64,000 nt of DNA from Flavobacterium palustre (lineage in GTDB: Bacteria; Bacteroidota; Bacteroidia; Flavobacteriales; Flavobacteriaceae), in NCBI RefSeq assembly GCF_014639535.1, contig NZ_BMGA01000005.1:11455-75454 (forward strand), in the 5' to 3' direction. The notes under the pieces were generated by a model. It did no database searches and was not told where the DNA came from. It saw only the letters and a list, made by a program, of their open reading frames with translations. Each line of letters starts with the position of its first letter. Within the stretch, counting starts at the first letter, position 1. Made by a program: the position numbers and the translations under genes. Of the stretch, positions 55,228-63,903 are shown piece by piece.

Positions 55228-56055
55228 TTAAGCCTCCTTTTCTTTTAATTTAAAATAAGCCATTCCTAAAAAAAATATCCAGGAAAATAACGATAAGGAT
55301 AGTAAAGAAAACTCTGTACTGTCAAAATTCTGAGTAACTTGAAAAGTGTAAAATTGTATATCAAAAAATCGAGGTGAGGAATAAATAATTTTAGATAGTA
55401 ACATAGAAAACAAAATACAGCTAAAGAATAAAATAACCGAAATCAATACGGATTTAACCAAAGCATAACGCTTAAATAATGTTGTTCCCGCAAAAAGATA
55501 AGTACTATACGAGAAAAAACCGAAAATAAAAAAAAGTATTTGCCAGGTATCCCACAATTTATCTTCTCTAGTTACCAAAGAACGAAATTCAAAATAAGGA
55601 ACCACAGCCGGATCAAAAAACTGACTTCCATTAATCATTTCAGGAATTAAGGAAGCTTTGGCCAAACGAATGGCTATCCAAAATATTCCCAATGCAATTG
55701 GTAAAAACAAACCAATTCGTAACAAAAACTGCACAAGAAATTTTTCGAAAGTTGAAGCTGGAGAAAGTAAATAATTAGCAGTTTTAATTTTATCAGTCAA
55801 ATCAGGAAATGCAGTTCCTACAACCACACCAACTGCCATCATATAAAACACAAAACAAACTACATAATGATTATTAATATTTTCAGCATAATTCATTATA
55901 CTGCTTTTACTCGAACTAAGAAACCAATAACTCAATAAATAAGTCACAAGTCCTAATCCTAAAATAGTCAGTAGATACTTTGTTCTATTAATGAACAAAT
56001 CCTGTTTCAACAAAAGACTAAATCTTTTAATATTAAAATGATTATTTAACAGCAT
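55228..56055 (-). CDS. ABC transporter permease
   Basis: A 275-residue membrane protein with about six helices (about 28-48, 68-88, 115-135, 175-195, 205-225 and 245-265). It overlaps the ABC ATPase gene by 14 bases and lies 1 base before the GntR gene. This gives a GntR-regulated ABC exporter of the YtrA type. No substrate can be named. Confidence 0.82.
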   Translation of the reverse strand: MLLNNHFNIKRFSLLLKQDLFINRTKYLLTILGLGLVTYLLSYWFLSSSKSSIMNYAENINNHYVVCFVFYMMAVGVVVGTAFPDLTDKIKTANYLLSPASTFEKFLVQFLLRIGLFLPIALGIFWIAIRLAKASLIPEMINGSQFFDPAVVPYFEFRSLVTREDKLWDTWQILFFIFGFFSYSTYLFAGTTLFKRYALVKSVLISVILFFSCILFSMLLSKIIYSSPRFFDIQFYTFQVTQNFDSTEFSLLSLSLFSWIFFLGMAYFKLKEKEA

Positions 56056-56881
56056 GGCTTTGAGGTTTTAAGTTTACTTTATTGATAATAGCGTTAAAGA
56101 GCAATTCAATGTCTATTTCGGTTTCTTCAAATAGGTTGGATTCCGTTATAATGCGATGACCGCCTAGACACTTTTCTTGGTAAATTGGTTTTTCTAAACC
56201 TGATAAAGTAGCAACGGTTTTGAATTGTAATTGTTGACTAATTTCAAAAACCGATTCGTTATAGACTATTTTTCCTTCGTCTAAAACTATGATGGTATCA
56301 ATGATAGTTTCAATATCTTTTACCTGATGGGTCGAAATCAAAACCAATTGTTCCTCGGAAACCGAACTCACTAAAATTTTTCGAAACAAACTCTTAGACG
56401 GTATATCCAAACCATTAGTTGGTTCATCTAATACTAACAAACTGCAATTGGTTGATAAAGCAAATGCAATTAAGAATTTCTTACGTTGTCCGTGCGAAAG
56501 TCCGTTGAGATTTTTTCTAGCATCCAATTCGAATTCCTGCAAAATGCGATTCATTTTTTCGTAATCAAATTTGGGATACAAAGGAGCAGTTGCTTTGATG
56601 TACAATCCAATAGTAATTGACGGAAACGAAAACTCCTCAGAAACCATATAGATATCAGCCAAAAAATCAGGCAATCGATCAAAAGGTTTAAAACCATTAA
56701 TTGTCAATTCTCCTGTTTGCGGTTTAAGTAAACCCGAAATTAACTTGAGCAAAGTAGATTTACCGGCTCCGTTTTTACCCAGCAAACCAACAATACTTCC
56801 ATTTTGCTGTTCAAAGGATAAATCAGTAAACAAAGCGTCCTGCTTTTTATACTGAAAAGTCAAATGTTGAATGTTTATCAT
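56042..56881 (-). CDS. ABC transporter ATP-binding protein
   Basis: A 279-residue ATPase with Walker A GLLGKNGAGKST near 32-43, a signature reading NGLSHGQRKKF near 133-143 (a histidine replaces the usual glycine of LSGGQ), Walker B LLVLDEPTNGLD near 151-162 and the H-loop STHQ near 193. Non-canonical signatures occur in YtrB-like exporters. It is the first gene of the operon. Confidence 0.93.
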   Translation of the reverse strand: MINIQHLTFQYKKQDALFTDLSFEQQNGSIVGLLGKNGAGKSTLLKLISGLLKPQTGELTINGFKPFDRLPDFLADIYMVSEEFSFPSITIGLYIKATAPLYPKFDYEKMNRILQEFELDARKNLNGLSHGQRKKFLIAFALSTNCSLLVLDEPTNGLDIPSKSLFRKILVSSVSEEQLVLISTHQVKDIETIIDTIIVLDEGKIVYNESVFEISQQLQFKTVATLSGLEKPIYQEKCLGGHRIITESNLFEETEIDIELLFNAIINKVNLKPQSHAVK

Positions 56882-56895
56882 AATATATTTTATTA

Positions 56896-56917
56896 GTGCA
56901 CTAGTTTTCTAGTACAC
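56896..56917. promoter_or_regulatory. Predicted GntR operator
   Basis: GTGCACTAG-N4-CTAGTACAC is an inverted repeat with one mismatch, 15 bases before the ABC ATPase start codon. It is similar in style to YtrA-type GntR sites (arms ending ...ACTA/TAGT...). Confidence 0.6.
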
Positions 56918-57046
56918 AAAAGAATAAAAAAAGTACATACAAAACAAACCTTTTGGCAAAAAATCTTACTTATTTTTTCTCAAAAGAAGAAAACCCTATA
57001 AATTACTGGAGAATTAGAGTTAAAAAAGTGAATTATTTTTTTAATA

Positions 57047-57973
57047 TCAAAACCATCTTTTTCTTTTGAACAAAAACACACCAAAAAGAGATAATAAAGA
57101 AGAAATAGAAATCACAATCCATATTCCATAATGATTGTTTTCTAAATTATTAGGCACGTTCATTCCGTACAAACTCGCAATTAAAGTGGGAATCATCAAA
57201 ATAATCGAAATCGAAGTCATTTGTTTCATAATGGTGTTCATGTTATTTGAAATCACCGAAGCATACGCATCCATTGTCCCCGTTAAGATATCGCTGTAAA
57301 TATTAGTAGTTTCCTGCGCCTGACGCAATTCAATTTCTACATCTTCCAATAATTCCGGGTCAAAATGTTCTTTTTGTGATTTGATGTTTCGAATGCGATG
57401 CAATAAAATGTCATTCCCTTTCAAAGAAGTCATAAAGAAAACCAGGCATTTTTCTATTTGTAACAATGCCTGCAGCTCTTCATTTTTAATGGATTTCTCC
57501 AAATTATTTTCGGCCAGTTTAATTTTTTGATTGACCTGTTTCAAATATTTCAGGTACCAAACACTGGACGAAAGCAATAATTTTAAAACCAAATCGAAGT
57601 TGTCTTTAATATTGATACGTTTACGTTTGGTATAAGCTACAAAATCAGTCAGCATCTCCGTTTGCTGAAAACTTACAGTAACACAAATTTCTCCCTTAAA
57701 TACAACACCCACAGGAATAGTTTGGAAAGGCAATTTTATATCCTGACTTTTCACAGGAATTCGCATAATGATTAATGTCCAACCATTTTCTATCTCAATA
57801 CGAGGTCTTTCGTCAATATCCTCGATATCATTATAAAAGGCTTCCGGAATTTGGAGTTCCTCCAATAAATATTTTTTTTCTTGTTCAGTTGGGCACTCCA
57901 CGTTGATCCAGCAGTTAGGAGTCCATGCTTCAACTTCAATTAATCCGTCATTATTTTTATAAAATGCTCTCAT
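57047..57973 (-). CDS. corA: CorA-type magnesium/metal transporter
   Basis: A 308-residue CorA-family ion channel. A large soluble N-terminal region with long helices leads to two C-terminal membrane helices. The signature YGMN is at 269-272, just before VPNNLENNHYGIWIV. It should transport Mg2+ or a similar divalent cation across the inner membrane. It is monocistronic. Confidence 0.93.
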   Translation of the reverse strand: MRAFYKNNDGLIEVEAWTPNCWINVECPTEQEKKYLLEELQIPEAFYNDIEDIDERPRIEIENGWTLIIMRIPVKSQDIKLPFQTIPVGVVFKGEICVTVSFQQTEMLTDFVAYTKRKRINIKDNFDLVLKLLLSSSVWYLKYLKQVNQKIKLAENNLEKSIKNEELQALLQIEKCLVFFMTSLKGNDILLHRIRNIKSQKEHFDPELLEDVEIELRQAQETTNIYSDILTGTMDAYASVISNNMNTIMKQMTSISIILMIPTLIASLYGMNVPNNLENNHYGIWIVISISSLLSLFGVFLFKRKRWF

Positions 57974-58163
57974 TATAAAATGCTATAAAAGGGTTAACAG
58001 CATTTTGAATAATGACTCAAATGCTATATTAAAATATTATTTTCGAATAATAATCGTCCATTGGAAAGATTGTTTTTTAAAAGTGCTGCAAAAGTATTCT
58101 TTAAATTCAGTTTCTATCGCATTTGTTTAAAATTTAAACATTTTTTTATGATTGCTCTCCCAT

Positions 58164-58195
58164 AAAAAAAGCCCTAAACTTGCGTTTAAGGCTTT
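58164..58195 (-). terminator. Terminator of folD
   Basis: AAAGCCCTAAAC (58,168) / GTTTAAGGCTTT (58,184) with one mismatch, followed on the minus strand by TTTTTTT. Confidence 0.8.
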
Positions 58196-58215
58196 CTATA
58201 GAATAGTAGTTCTTA

Positions 58216-59097
58216 TTATTTACGGCTTCTGATTTTTCTTGCCAAAAGCGTATTTTTTAATAACATGGCAATAGTCATAGGTCCTACTCCTCCCGGAACC
58301 GGAGTAATGAAAGAAGATTTTTTACTTACACCATCAAAATCAACATCTCCTTTAATCACATATCCTTTTGAATTGCTAGCATCTTCCACACGGGTAATTC
58401 CCACGTCAATAATTACTACGCCATCCTTAACCATATCAGCTTTTAAAAATTCAGGGACTCCTAAAGCTGTAATAATGATATCGGCATTTTTAGTATATTC
58501 TTCTAAGTTTTTAGTACGACTGTGAGTTAAAGTAACGGTTGAATCACCTGGATTTCCTTTACGGCTCATCAAAATACTCATCGGGCGACCTACAATATGG
58601 CTACGACCAATAACTACAGTATGCTTTCCAGAAGTTTCCACTTTGTAACGCTCTAACAACTCCATAATTCCAAATGGTGTTGCCGGCAAGAAAGTTTCCA
58701 TTTCTAAAGCCATACGTCCAAAGTTTGTTGGGTGAAAACCATCCACGTCTTTTTGAGGATCAATGGCTAAAAGGATTTTTTCCTCATCGATATGTTTTGG
58801 CAAAGGCAACTGAACGATATAACCGTCCAAGTTGTCATCTTCGTTCAATTCTTTGATTTTAGCTAATAATTGAGCTTCTGTAGTTTCTTCAGGTAAAGCA
58901 ACTAAAGTTGAATCGAAACCAATTTGCTCGCAAGAGCGCACTTTACTCCCTACATAAGTTAAACTAGCTCCATTGCTACCAACGATTATCGCTGCTAAAT
59001 GAGGTACTTTTTCCCCATTGGCTTTCATTTGTTGTACTTCGGCAGCTATTTCATTTTTAATATCTTCCGAAGTTTTTTTTCCGTCTAGTATTTGCAT
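58216..59097 (-). CDS. folD: Methylenetetrahydrofolate dehydrogenase/cyclohydrolase
   Basis: Bifunctional FolD of 293 residues that interconverts folate one-carbon units. Visible features are [14 protein letters not shown] near 39-52 (catalytic lysine region), [15 protein letters not shown] near 94-108, [14 protein letters not shown] near 116-129, and the NADP-binding [11 protein letters not shown] near 164-174. A terminator follows. Confidence 0.96.
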   Translation of the reverse strand: MQILDGKKTSEDIKNEIAAEVQQMKANGEKVPHLAAIIVGSNGASLTYVGSKVRSCEQIGFDSTLVALPEETTEAQLLAKIKELNEDDNLDGYIVQLPLPKHIDEEKILLAIDPQKDVDGFHPTNFGRMALEMETFLPATPFGIMELLERYKVETSGKHTVVIGRSHIVGRPMSILMSRKGNPGDSTVTLTHSRTKNLEEYTKNADIIITALGVPEFLKADMVKDGVVIIDVGITRVEDASNSKGYVIKGDVDFDGVSKKSSFITPVPGGVGPMTIAMLLKNTLLARKIRSRK

Positions 59098-59106
59098 AAG
59101 ACTGTT

Positions 59107-59212
59107 TGTTGTTTATTATTTATGGTTTGTTGTTTTTGTTTAAGGCTTTGACTTGTTTAAAAATTCGAATCAACTCAAAACTTTAAACTATAAACCATAA
59201 ACAAAAAACTAA
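59107..59212. repeat. Long imperfect inverted repeat between ffh and folD
   Basis: TATTATTTATGGTTTGTTGTT near 59,114 and AACTATAAACCATAAACAAAA near 59,190 are largely complementary. The low-complexity words (TTTATGGTTTATAGTTT and similar) are characteristic of flavobacterial intergenic repeats. Confidence 0.55.
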
Positions 59213-59213
59213 T

Positions 59214-60572
59214 TTATTTCATTCCCGGCATTCCACCTGGCATTCCTTTCATTCCGCCCATCATTTTCATCAGGTTTTTTCCACCTGGACCCTGCATCAT
59301 TTTCATCATTTTGCTCATTTGGTCAAACTGTTTCATCAACTGATTCACCTGCTCCACCTTAGTTCCTGAACCTTTTGCAATTCTGGCTTTTCTTTTCACA
59401 TCAATCAAAGCCGGTTTTTTTCTTTCTAAAGGAGTCATCGAATAGATTATAGCCTCGATATGTTTGAAAGCATCGTCTTCAATTTCTACATCTTTCATGG
59501 CTTTTGAAGCACCCGGTATCATTCCTACCAAATCCTTCATATTACCCATTTTCTTTACTTGCTGAATCTGAGTTAAGAAATCATCGAAACCAAATTCGTT
59601 CTTCGCAATTTTCTTTTGCAGTTTTCTGGCCTCTTCCTCATTGAATTGCTCTTGTGCTCTTTCAACTAACGAAACAACGTCCCCCATTCCAAGGATACGC
59701 TCCGCCATACGATCCGGATAGAAAACATCAATTGCTTCCATTTTTTCACCCGTACCTACAAACTTAATTGGTTTATTTACAACAGATTTGATTGATAATG
59801 CAGCTCCACCACGTGTATCTCCATCTAATTTAGTTAAGATAACCCCGTCAAAATTCAAAATATCGTTGAAGGCTTTTGCTGTATTTACCGCATCCTGTCC
59901 TGTCATCGAATCCACCACGAATAAAGTTTCCTGTGGTTTAATAGCCGCGTGAACACGAGCAATTTCGTCCATCATTTCCTGATCTACCGCTAAACGTCCG
60001 GCAGTATCGACAATTACCACATTAAATCCATTGGCTTTTGCATGAGCAATCGCATTTTGAGCAATTGCAACCGGATTTTTATTTTCAGGCTCTGAATATA
60101 CTTCAACACCTATTTGATCTCCCACTACATGCAACTGATTAATCGCCGCAGGACGGTAAATATCACAGGCAACCAAAAGTGGTTTTTTATTTTTCTTTGT
60201 TTTTAGATAATTAGCTAATTTTCCGGAAAAAGTAGTCTTACCAGAACCTTGCAAACCTGACATCAAAATTACAGAAGGTGTTCCCTGTAAATTAACTCCG
60301 GCTACATCACCTCCCATTAACTCAGTCAGCTCATCCTTAACTAACTTCACCAATAATTGTCCTGGCTGTAAAGTAGTTAATACGTCCTGACCTATTGCCT
60401 TGTCTTTTACTCTGGCAGTAAAATCTTTCGCAATTTTAAAATTCACATCGGCATCCAGTAAGGCACGACGTACTTCTTTTAAGGTATCAGCAACGTTTAC
60501 TTCGGTAATTTTACCGTGACCTTTTAATATATGAAAAGCTTTGTCTAATTTTTCGCTTAAATTATCGAACAT
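59214..60572 (-). CDS. ffh: Signal recognition particle protein Ffh
   Basis: Ffh of 452 residues, the SRP54 homologue that delivers nascent membrane proteins to the translocon. The N domain is at about 1-85, the G domain has GLQGSGKT (106-113), DTAGRLAVD near 190-198 and TKLDGDTRGG near 245-254, and the methionine-rich M domain ends MKMMGGMKGMPGG. Its length is normal. A TAnnTTTG box precedes it. Confidence 0.97.
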   Translation of the reverse strand: MFDNLSEKLDKAFHILKGHGKITEVNVADTLKEVRRALLDADVNFKIAKDFTARVKDKAIGQDVLTTLQPGQLLVKLVKDELTELMGGDVAGVNLQGTPSVILMSGLQGSGKTTFSGKLANYLKTKKNKKPLLVACDIYRPAAINQLHVVGDQIGVEVYSEPENKNPVAIAQNAIAHAKANGFNVVIVDTAGRLAVDQEMMDEIARVHAAIKPQETLFVVDSMTGQDAVNTAKAFNDILNFDGVILTKLDGDTRGGAALSIKSVVNKPIKFVGTGEKMEAIDVFYPDRMAERILGMGDVVSLVERAQEQFNEEEARKLQKKIAKNEFGFDDFLTQIQQVKKMGNMKDLVGMIPGASKAMKDVEIEDDAFKHIEAIIYSMTPLERKKPALIDVKRKARIAKGSGTKVEQVNQLMKQFDQMSKMMKMMQGPGGKNLMKMMGGMKGMPGGMPGMK

Positions 60573-60594
60573 AGTATTGATTTTTTTGAAGTTG

Positions 60595-60602
60595 CAAATA
60601 TA
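60595..60602 (-). promoter_or_regulatory. Predicted promoter of ffh
   Basis: TATATTTG on the minus strand, 23 bases before the start codon. Confidence 0.55.
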
Positions 60603-60683
60603 AGATAAACGATTAAAGTTAAAAAGTTTAAAGTTTAAAGTTTTGCTGACTTAGCTTATTTTTTTCGCTTTAAACCAAAACTA

Positions 60684-60713
60684 AAAAGAGGCTGGAAAGA
60701 TCCAACCTCTTTT
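60684..60713 (-). terminator. Terminator after the small HmuY-like gene
   Basis: AAAAGAGGCTGGA / TCCAACCTCTTTT form a stem with one mismatch, followed on the minus strand by T-rich sequence. Confidence 0.75.
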
Positions 60714-60764
60714 GACAAAAAAAAATAAAAAAAACCAAGTAATTAAGTTAATGAGTATCGGCCA

Positions 60765-60920
60765 TTAATTTAATATATCGCATTCAAATGTAACATGTCC
60801 TCTTTCACCTGCCACATTTGTCATAGTAAGAAATTTTAATTTATAATAGTTTCCAGCTGCATCTTTAACGACATAAAAACAATCCATTTTTCAGAACGAG
60901 ACATTTCTTCTTAAATCTTT
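60765..60920 (-). pseudogene. Small HmuY-like gene, frame-disrupted
   Basis: A minus-strand frame encodes MDCFYVVKDAAGNYYKLK followed by FLTMTNVAGERGHVTFECDI, which strongly resembles the C-terminal strand-rich part of the HmuY heme-binding family (YYKLKF...GERG). A natural start upstream, MSRSEKW..., runs in another frame and the two join if one A is added to the five-A run near 60,890. Only about 46 residues would result, so it is a remnant or a very short relative. It has its own promoter box (60,930) and terminator. Confidence 0.55.
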
Positions 60921-60929
60921 AAAACTTTG

Positions 60930-60937
60930 CAAATGTA
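60930..60937 (-). promoter_or_regulatory. Predicted promoter of the small HmuY-like gene
   Basis: TACATTTG on the minus strand matches TAnnTTTG. It is back to back with the plus-strand box at 60,970. Confidence 0.5.
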
Positions 60938-60969
60938 TAATTATTTTTATTTATTCTAAATAAATATAT

Positions 60970-60977
60970 TATATTTG
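60970..60977 (+). promoter_or_regulatory. Predicted promoter of the small plus-strand gene
   Basis: TATATTTG lies 28 bases before the ATG at 61,006. Confidence 0.5.
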
Positions 60978-61005
60978 TCAAAATTTTTTTCGCAATAAAA
61001 CAGTA

Positions 61006-61257
61006 ATGAAAAAGGATTTGATGTTTACACTAAAGTTGCCGATTCTAAATGTGCCGCTGCGCAAAAATGGTGGTTAGAAAACCAGGCCCTTTGGAAAAAT
61101 GTAAGGAGTAAATGGGATAGTGTTTTTGCTCAAAACAAAGATGTAAAACTGGAAGAAAAAGTAGATAAGAAATCTCTCTTCTCGCATTTGTTTAAATTAA
61201 AAGCAGATGCGCCAAAAACAGAAAGCGATGCTATAATTGATCGTTTTCTGAAATAAA
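61006..61257 (+). pseudogene. Small gene of unknown function with two frame breaks
   Basis: The plus strand encodes, in pieces, MKK / GFDVYTKVADSKCAAAQKWW...KVDKKSLFSHLFKLK / ADAPKTESDAIIDRFLK. The first break is at the five-A run at 61,009-61,013 and the second at the A run near 61,199-61,203. The joined product would be about 83 residues, charged and helical, without a signal peptide. I do not recognise the family. Promoter and terminator are intact, so the gene was expressed until recently or sequence errors affect it. Confidence 0.45.
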
Positions 61258-61288
61258 TATTAGTTGAATTTGTGTGTTAGTTTGTTTG

Positions 61289-61324
61289 AAAAGAGTCGGT
61301 AATCCTGAATTATCGGCTCTTTTC
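61289..61324 (+). terminator. Terminator of the small plus-strand gene
   Basis: AAAAGAGTCGGTAAT and ATTATCGGCTCTTTT pair with few mismatches, followed by a T-rich run. Confidence 0.75.
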
Positions 61325-61369
61325 TTTTTATTTATAAACTTGATTCTACTGGAATAGATATTTTTATAA

Positions 61370-61435
61370 AACCATTAAGAGCGTTAAAAAAATTAAGTTT
61401 TGTAGCTCTTAAATTCCTTAACGCTCTTAATGGTT
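61370..61435. repeat. Perfect 18-bp inverted repeat before the end of argS
   Basis: AACCATTAAGAGCGTTAA (61,370-61,387) and TTAACGCTCTTAATGGTT (61,418-61,435) are exact complements. The ACCATTAAG word is shared with the repeat at 17,112. A GTCCGCTAAGCGGA palindrome follows at 61,463. It lies downstream of argS on the minus strand and may terminate it. Confidence 0.8.
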
Positions 61436-61492
61436 AAATATTTTATCTGTGATCTATTTTTTGTCCGCTAAGCGGAACAATTAAATTATCAA

Positions 61493-63271
61493 TTACATTC
61501 TTTCCGGAACATTAATTCCTAACAAACGGAAAGCATCTGCAATAGTATCGGCCACTCTTTTGGATAACTGCACACGGAAGATTTTTACTTCCAAATCCGC
61601 TTCACCTAAAATTGGCAATGCCTGATAGAACGAATTGTATTCTTTCACCAAATCATACGTATAATTGGCAATCAAAGCCGGACTGTGATTTTGAGCCGCA
61701 TTTTGAATTACTTCAGGGAATAACTCCAATTGTTTTATCAACTCCTTTTCTTTCTCGTGCAGCGTTTCAATTTTTGAAACATTCGAAAAATCAAAATCAG
61801 CTTTTCTTATAATCGATTGAACCCGGGCATAAGTATATTGAATAAATGGCCCGGTGTTTCCGGCAAAATCAACCGATTCTTCCGGATTGAACAAAATACG
61901 TTTTTTAGGATCTACTTTTAAAATATAATATTTCAAAGCACCTAGACCAATCGTTTTGTACAGTTTGGCTTTCTCTTCATCCGAATACCCTTCTAATTTT
62001 CCTAATTCTTCTGAAATTTGCTGAGCTGTATCGATCATTTCCTGCATCAAATCATCAGCATCCACTACTGTTCCTTCGCGGGATTTCATTTTTCCGGAAG
62101 GTAAATCCACCATTCCGTAAGACAAATGAAATAGATTTTCTGACCAGTCAAAGCCCAGTTTTTTCAAAATAAGGAATAATACTTTAAAGTGGTAATCCTG
62201 CTCGTTCCCCACTGTGTATACCATTCCGCCTACATCCGGATAATCTTTTACACGCTGAATTGCCGTTCCAATATCCTGTGTCATATAAACTGCTGTTCCG
62301 TCAGAACGCAATACAATTTTTCTATCCAAACCTTCAGCAGTCAAATCAATCCAAACCGAACCATCAGGATCCTTTTCGAAAATCCCTTTCTCCAATCCCA
62401 TTTGAACGACATCCTTCCCTAACAAATAGGTATCACTTTCGTAATAGTAAGCGTCAAAATCAACTCCCAGGTTTTTATAAGTCGCTTCAAATCCATCATA
62501 AACCCATTGGTTCATGGTTTTCCAAAGTGCAATTACTTCTTTATCTCCGGCTTCCCATTTACGCAACATTTCCTGTGCTTCCAGAATAATAGGCGCTTGT
62601 TTTTTAGCTTCCTCTTCTGTTTTTCCTTCTGTCATTAATTGGTTAATTTCTTCTTTGTATGCTTTATCAAAAGCCACATAGAAATTTCCAACTACCTTAT
62701 CACCTTTTAAACCCGTTGATTCCGGAGTTTGATCCTGACCAAATTTCTGCCAGGCCAACATTGATTTACAAATATGGATGCCACGGTCGTTGATAATTTG
62801 GGTTTTATATACTTTTTTACCAGAAGCTTTGATAATTTCAGCTACCGAATAACCCAATAAATTATTCCTAACGTGTCCTAAGTGCAAAGGTTTATTCGTA
62901 TTTGGCGAAGAATATTCTACCATTACCGCTTTGTCTTCCGGTGACGGAGTAACAAAACCATATTGTACATCATCCTTAATTGAATTAAAGAAATTCAAAT
63001 AATGAGTATCTGAAATAACAATATTTAAAAATCCTGAAACCACATTAAAACGGCTTACCTCAGCCACATTTTCAACTAAATAGTTTCCTATTTTATTCCC
63101 TAATTCAACCGGATTGCTTTTTATAATTTTCAACAAAGGGAAAATTACCATAGTAATATCGCCTTCAAATTCCTTACGGGTCGCTTGAAATTCAATTTTT
63201 TCTACGCTTACTTCAAAAAGATTTTGAATCGCTTTGGTTATAGATGGTGTAAGAATCTGTTGTAATGACAT
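61493..63271 (-). CDS. argS: Arginyl-tRNA synthetase
   Basis: Class I ArgRS of 592 residues that charges tRNA-Arg. The N-terminal Arg-N domain is at about 1-90. HLGH (130-133) in SSPNTNKPLHLGHVRNN is the HIGH motif. KMKSREGT near 398-405 corresponds to the KMSKS loop. The anticodon-binding DALR-type domain ends in INVPERM. The length is normal. A TAnnTTTG box is 24 bases before the start codon. Confidence 0.96.
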   Translation of the reverse strand: MSLQQILTPSITKAIQNLFEVSVEKIEFQATRKEFEGDITMVIFPLLKIIKSNPVELGNKIGNYLVENVAEVSRFNVVSGFLNIVISDTHYLNFFNSIKDDVQYGFVTPSPEDKAVMVEYSSPNTNKPLHLGHVRNNLLGYSVAEIIKASGKKVYKTQIINDRGIHICKSMLAWQKFGQDQTPESTGLKGDKVVGNFYVAFDKAYKEEINQLMTEGKTEEEAKKQAPIILEAQEMLRKWEAGDKEVIALWKTMNQWVYDGFEATYKNLGVDFDAYYYESDTYLLGKDVVQMGLEKGIFEKDPDGSVWIDLTAEGLDRKIVLRSDGTAVYMTQDIGTAIQRVKDYPDVGGMVYTVGNEQDYHFKVLFLILKKLGFDWSENLFHLSYGMVDLPSGKMKSREGTVVDADDLMQEMIDTAQQISEELGKLEGYSDEEKAKLYKTIGLGALKYYILKVDPKKRILFNPEESVDFAGNTGPFIQYTYARVQSIIRKADFDFSNVSKIETLHEKEKELIKQLELFPEVIQNAAQNHSPALIANYTYDLVKEYNSFYQALPILGEADLEVKIFRVQLSKRVADTIADAFRLLGINVPERM

Positions 63272-63294
63272 GTAAACTTTGTTTTTTAGGTTGG

Positions 63295-63302
63295 CAAAGA
63301 TA
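63295..63302 (-). promoter_or_regulatory. Predicted promoter of argS
   Basis: TATCTTTG on the minus strand, 24 bases before the start codon. Confidence 0.55.
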
Positions 63303-63416
63303 ATCCTAATTCATTAATTAGAAATAGTAAAACACACAATATATCGCATTCCGACAGATATTTTAGTCATTATCATAATAAAATGCTAAGCAAACCGCAT
63401 TTAACTGAAAAGTTTT

Positions 63417-63424
63417 TACTTTTG
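63417..63424 (+). promoter_or_regulatory. Predicted promoter of the lipoprotein gene at 63,429
   Basis: TACTTTTG fits TAnnTTTG and ends 4 bases before the ATG, so the transcript would be leaderless or nearly so. Confidence 0.45.
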
Positions 63425-63428
63425 CCTT

Positions 63429-63818
63429 ATGTTAGCTACAATTAGAAAAAACAAAGTCCTTCGCTTGTTTTGTGCTTTTATGGCACTCTATCTGCTCAAT
63501 TGTAGTGTTGACACCAGCGACATCACTCCAAAATATATTCCCGAAGATTTAAGTTTTAACGATCAGGAAACCATTATCGAAATTATTGTTGAAAAGGTTT
63601 TGGGTTTTGAAAACGCCATTCCTGAAAATGAAGATTCCGATAGTGAAAACCAGCTTGTTTTCAAAAAAACAATCTCGGTTGCTTTTTATATCCTGCCCGA
63701 TTTTGATACCAAAATCAAAGAAATTCTACTTAGCTCTCATCCGGAAAACAGCCGTTTTATTGAAGCTAATATATTGAAAACCTATTTCGAAATTCACTCT
63801 CCTCCTCCCGAAGTTTGA
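63429..63818 (+). CDS. Small lipoprotein of unknown function
   Basis: A 129-residue protein with an N-terminal hydrophobic segment and lipobox (YLLNC, Cys near 25). The mature part is acidic with two helical segments (NDQETIIEIIVEKVLGFENAI, FDTKIKEILLSSH). I do not recognise its family. It is followed by the truncated exported-protein gene after 85 bases. Confidence 0.75.
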   Translation: MLATIRKNKVLRLFCAFMALYLLNCSVDTSDITPKYIPEDLSFNDQETIIEIIVEKVLGFENAIPENEDSDSENQLVFKKTISVAFYILPDFDTKIKEILLSSHPENSRFIEANILKTYFEIHSPPPEV

Positions 63819-63839
63819 TTTGTTTTTTTGAGTCTTTAT

Positions 63840-63875
63840 GCGATTTTGTTTTTGTTACAAAAAACAAAACGCGAC
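63840..63875. repeat. A/T-rich hairpin between two small genes
   Basis: CGATTTTGTTTTTG and CAAAAAACAAAACGCG form a long imperfect stem around GTTAC. It may be a terminator for the lipoprotein gene or part of the next promoter. Confidence 0.45.
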
Positions 63876-63903
63876 TTTACGTACAACAAAATCAAACTTT
63901 AAA

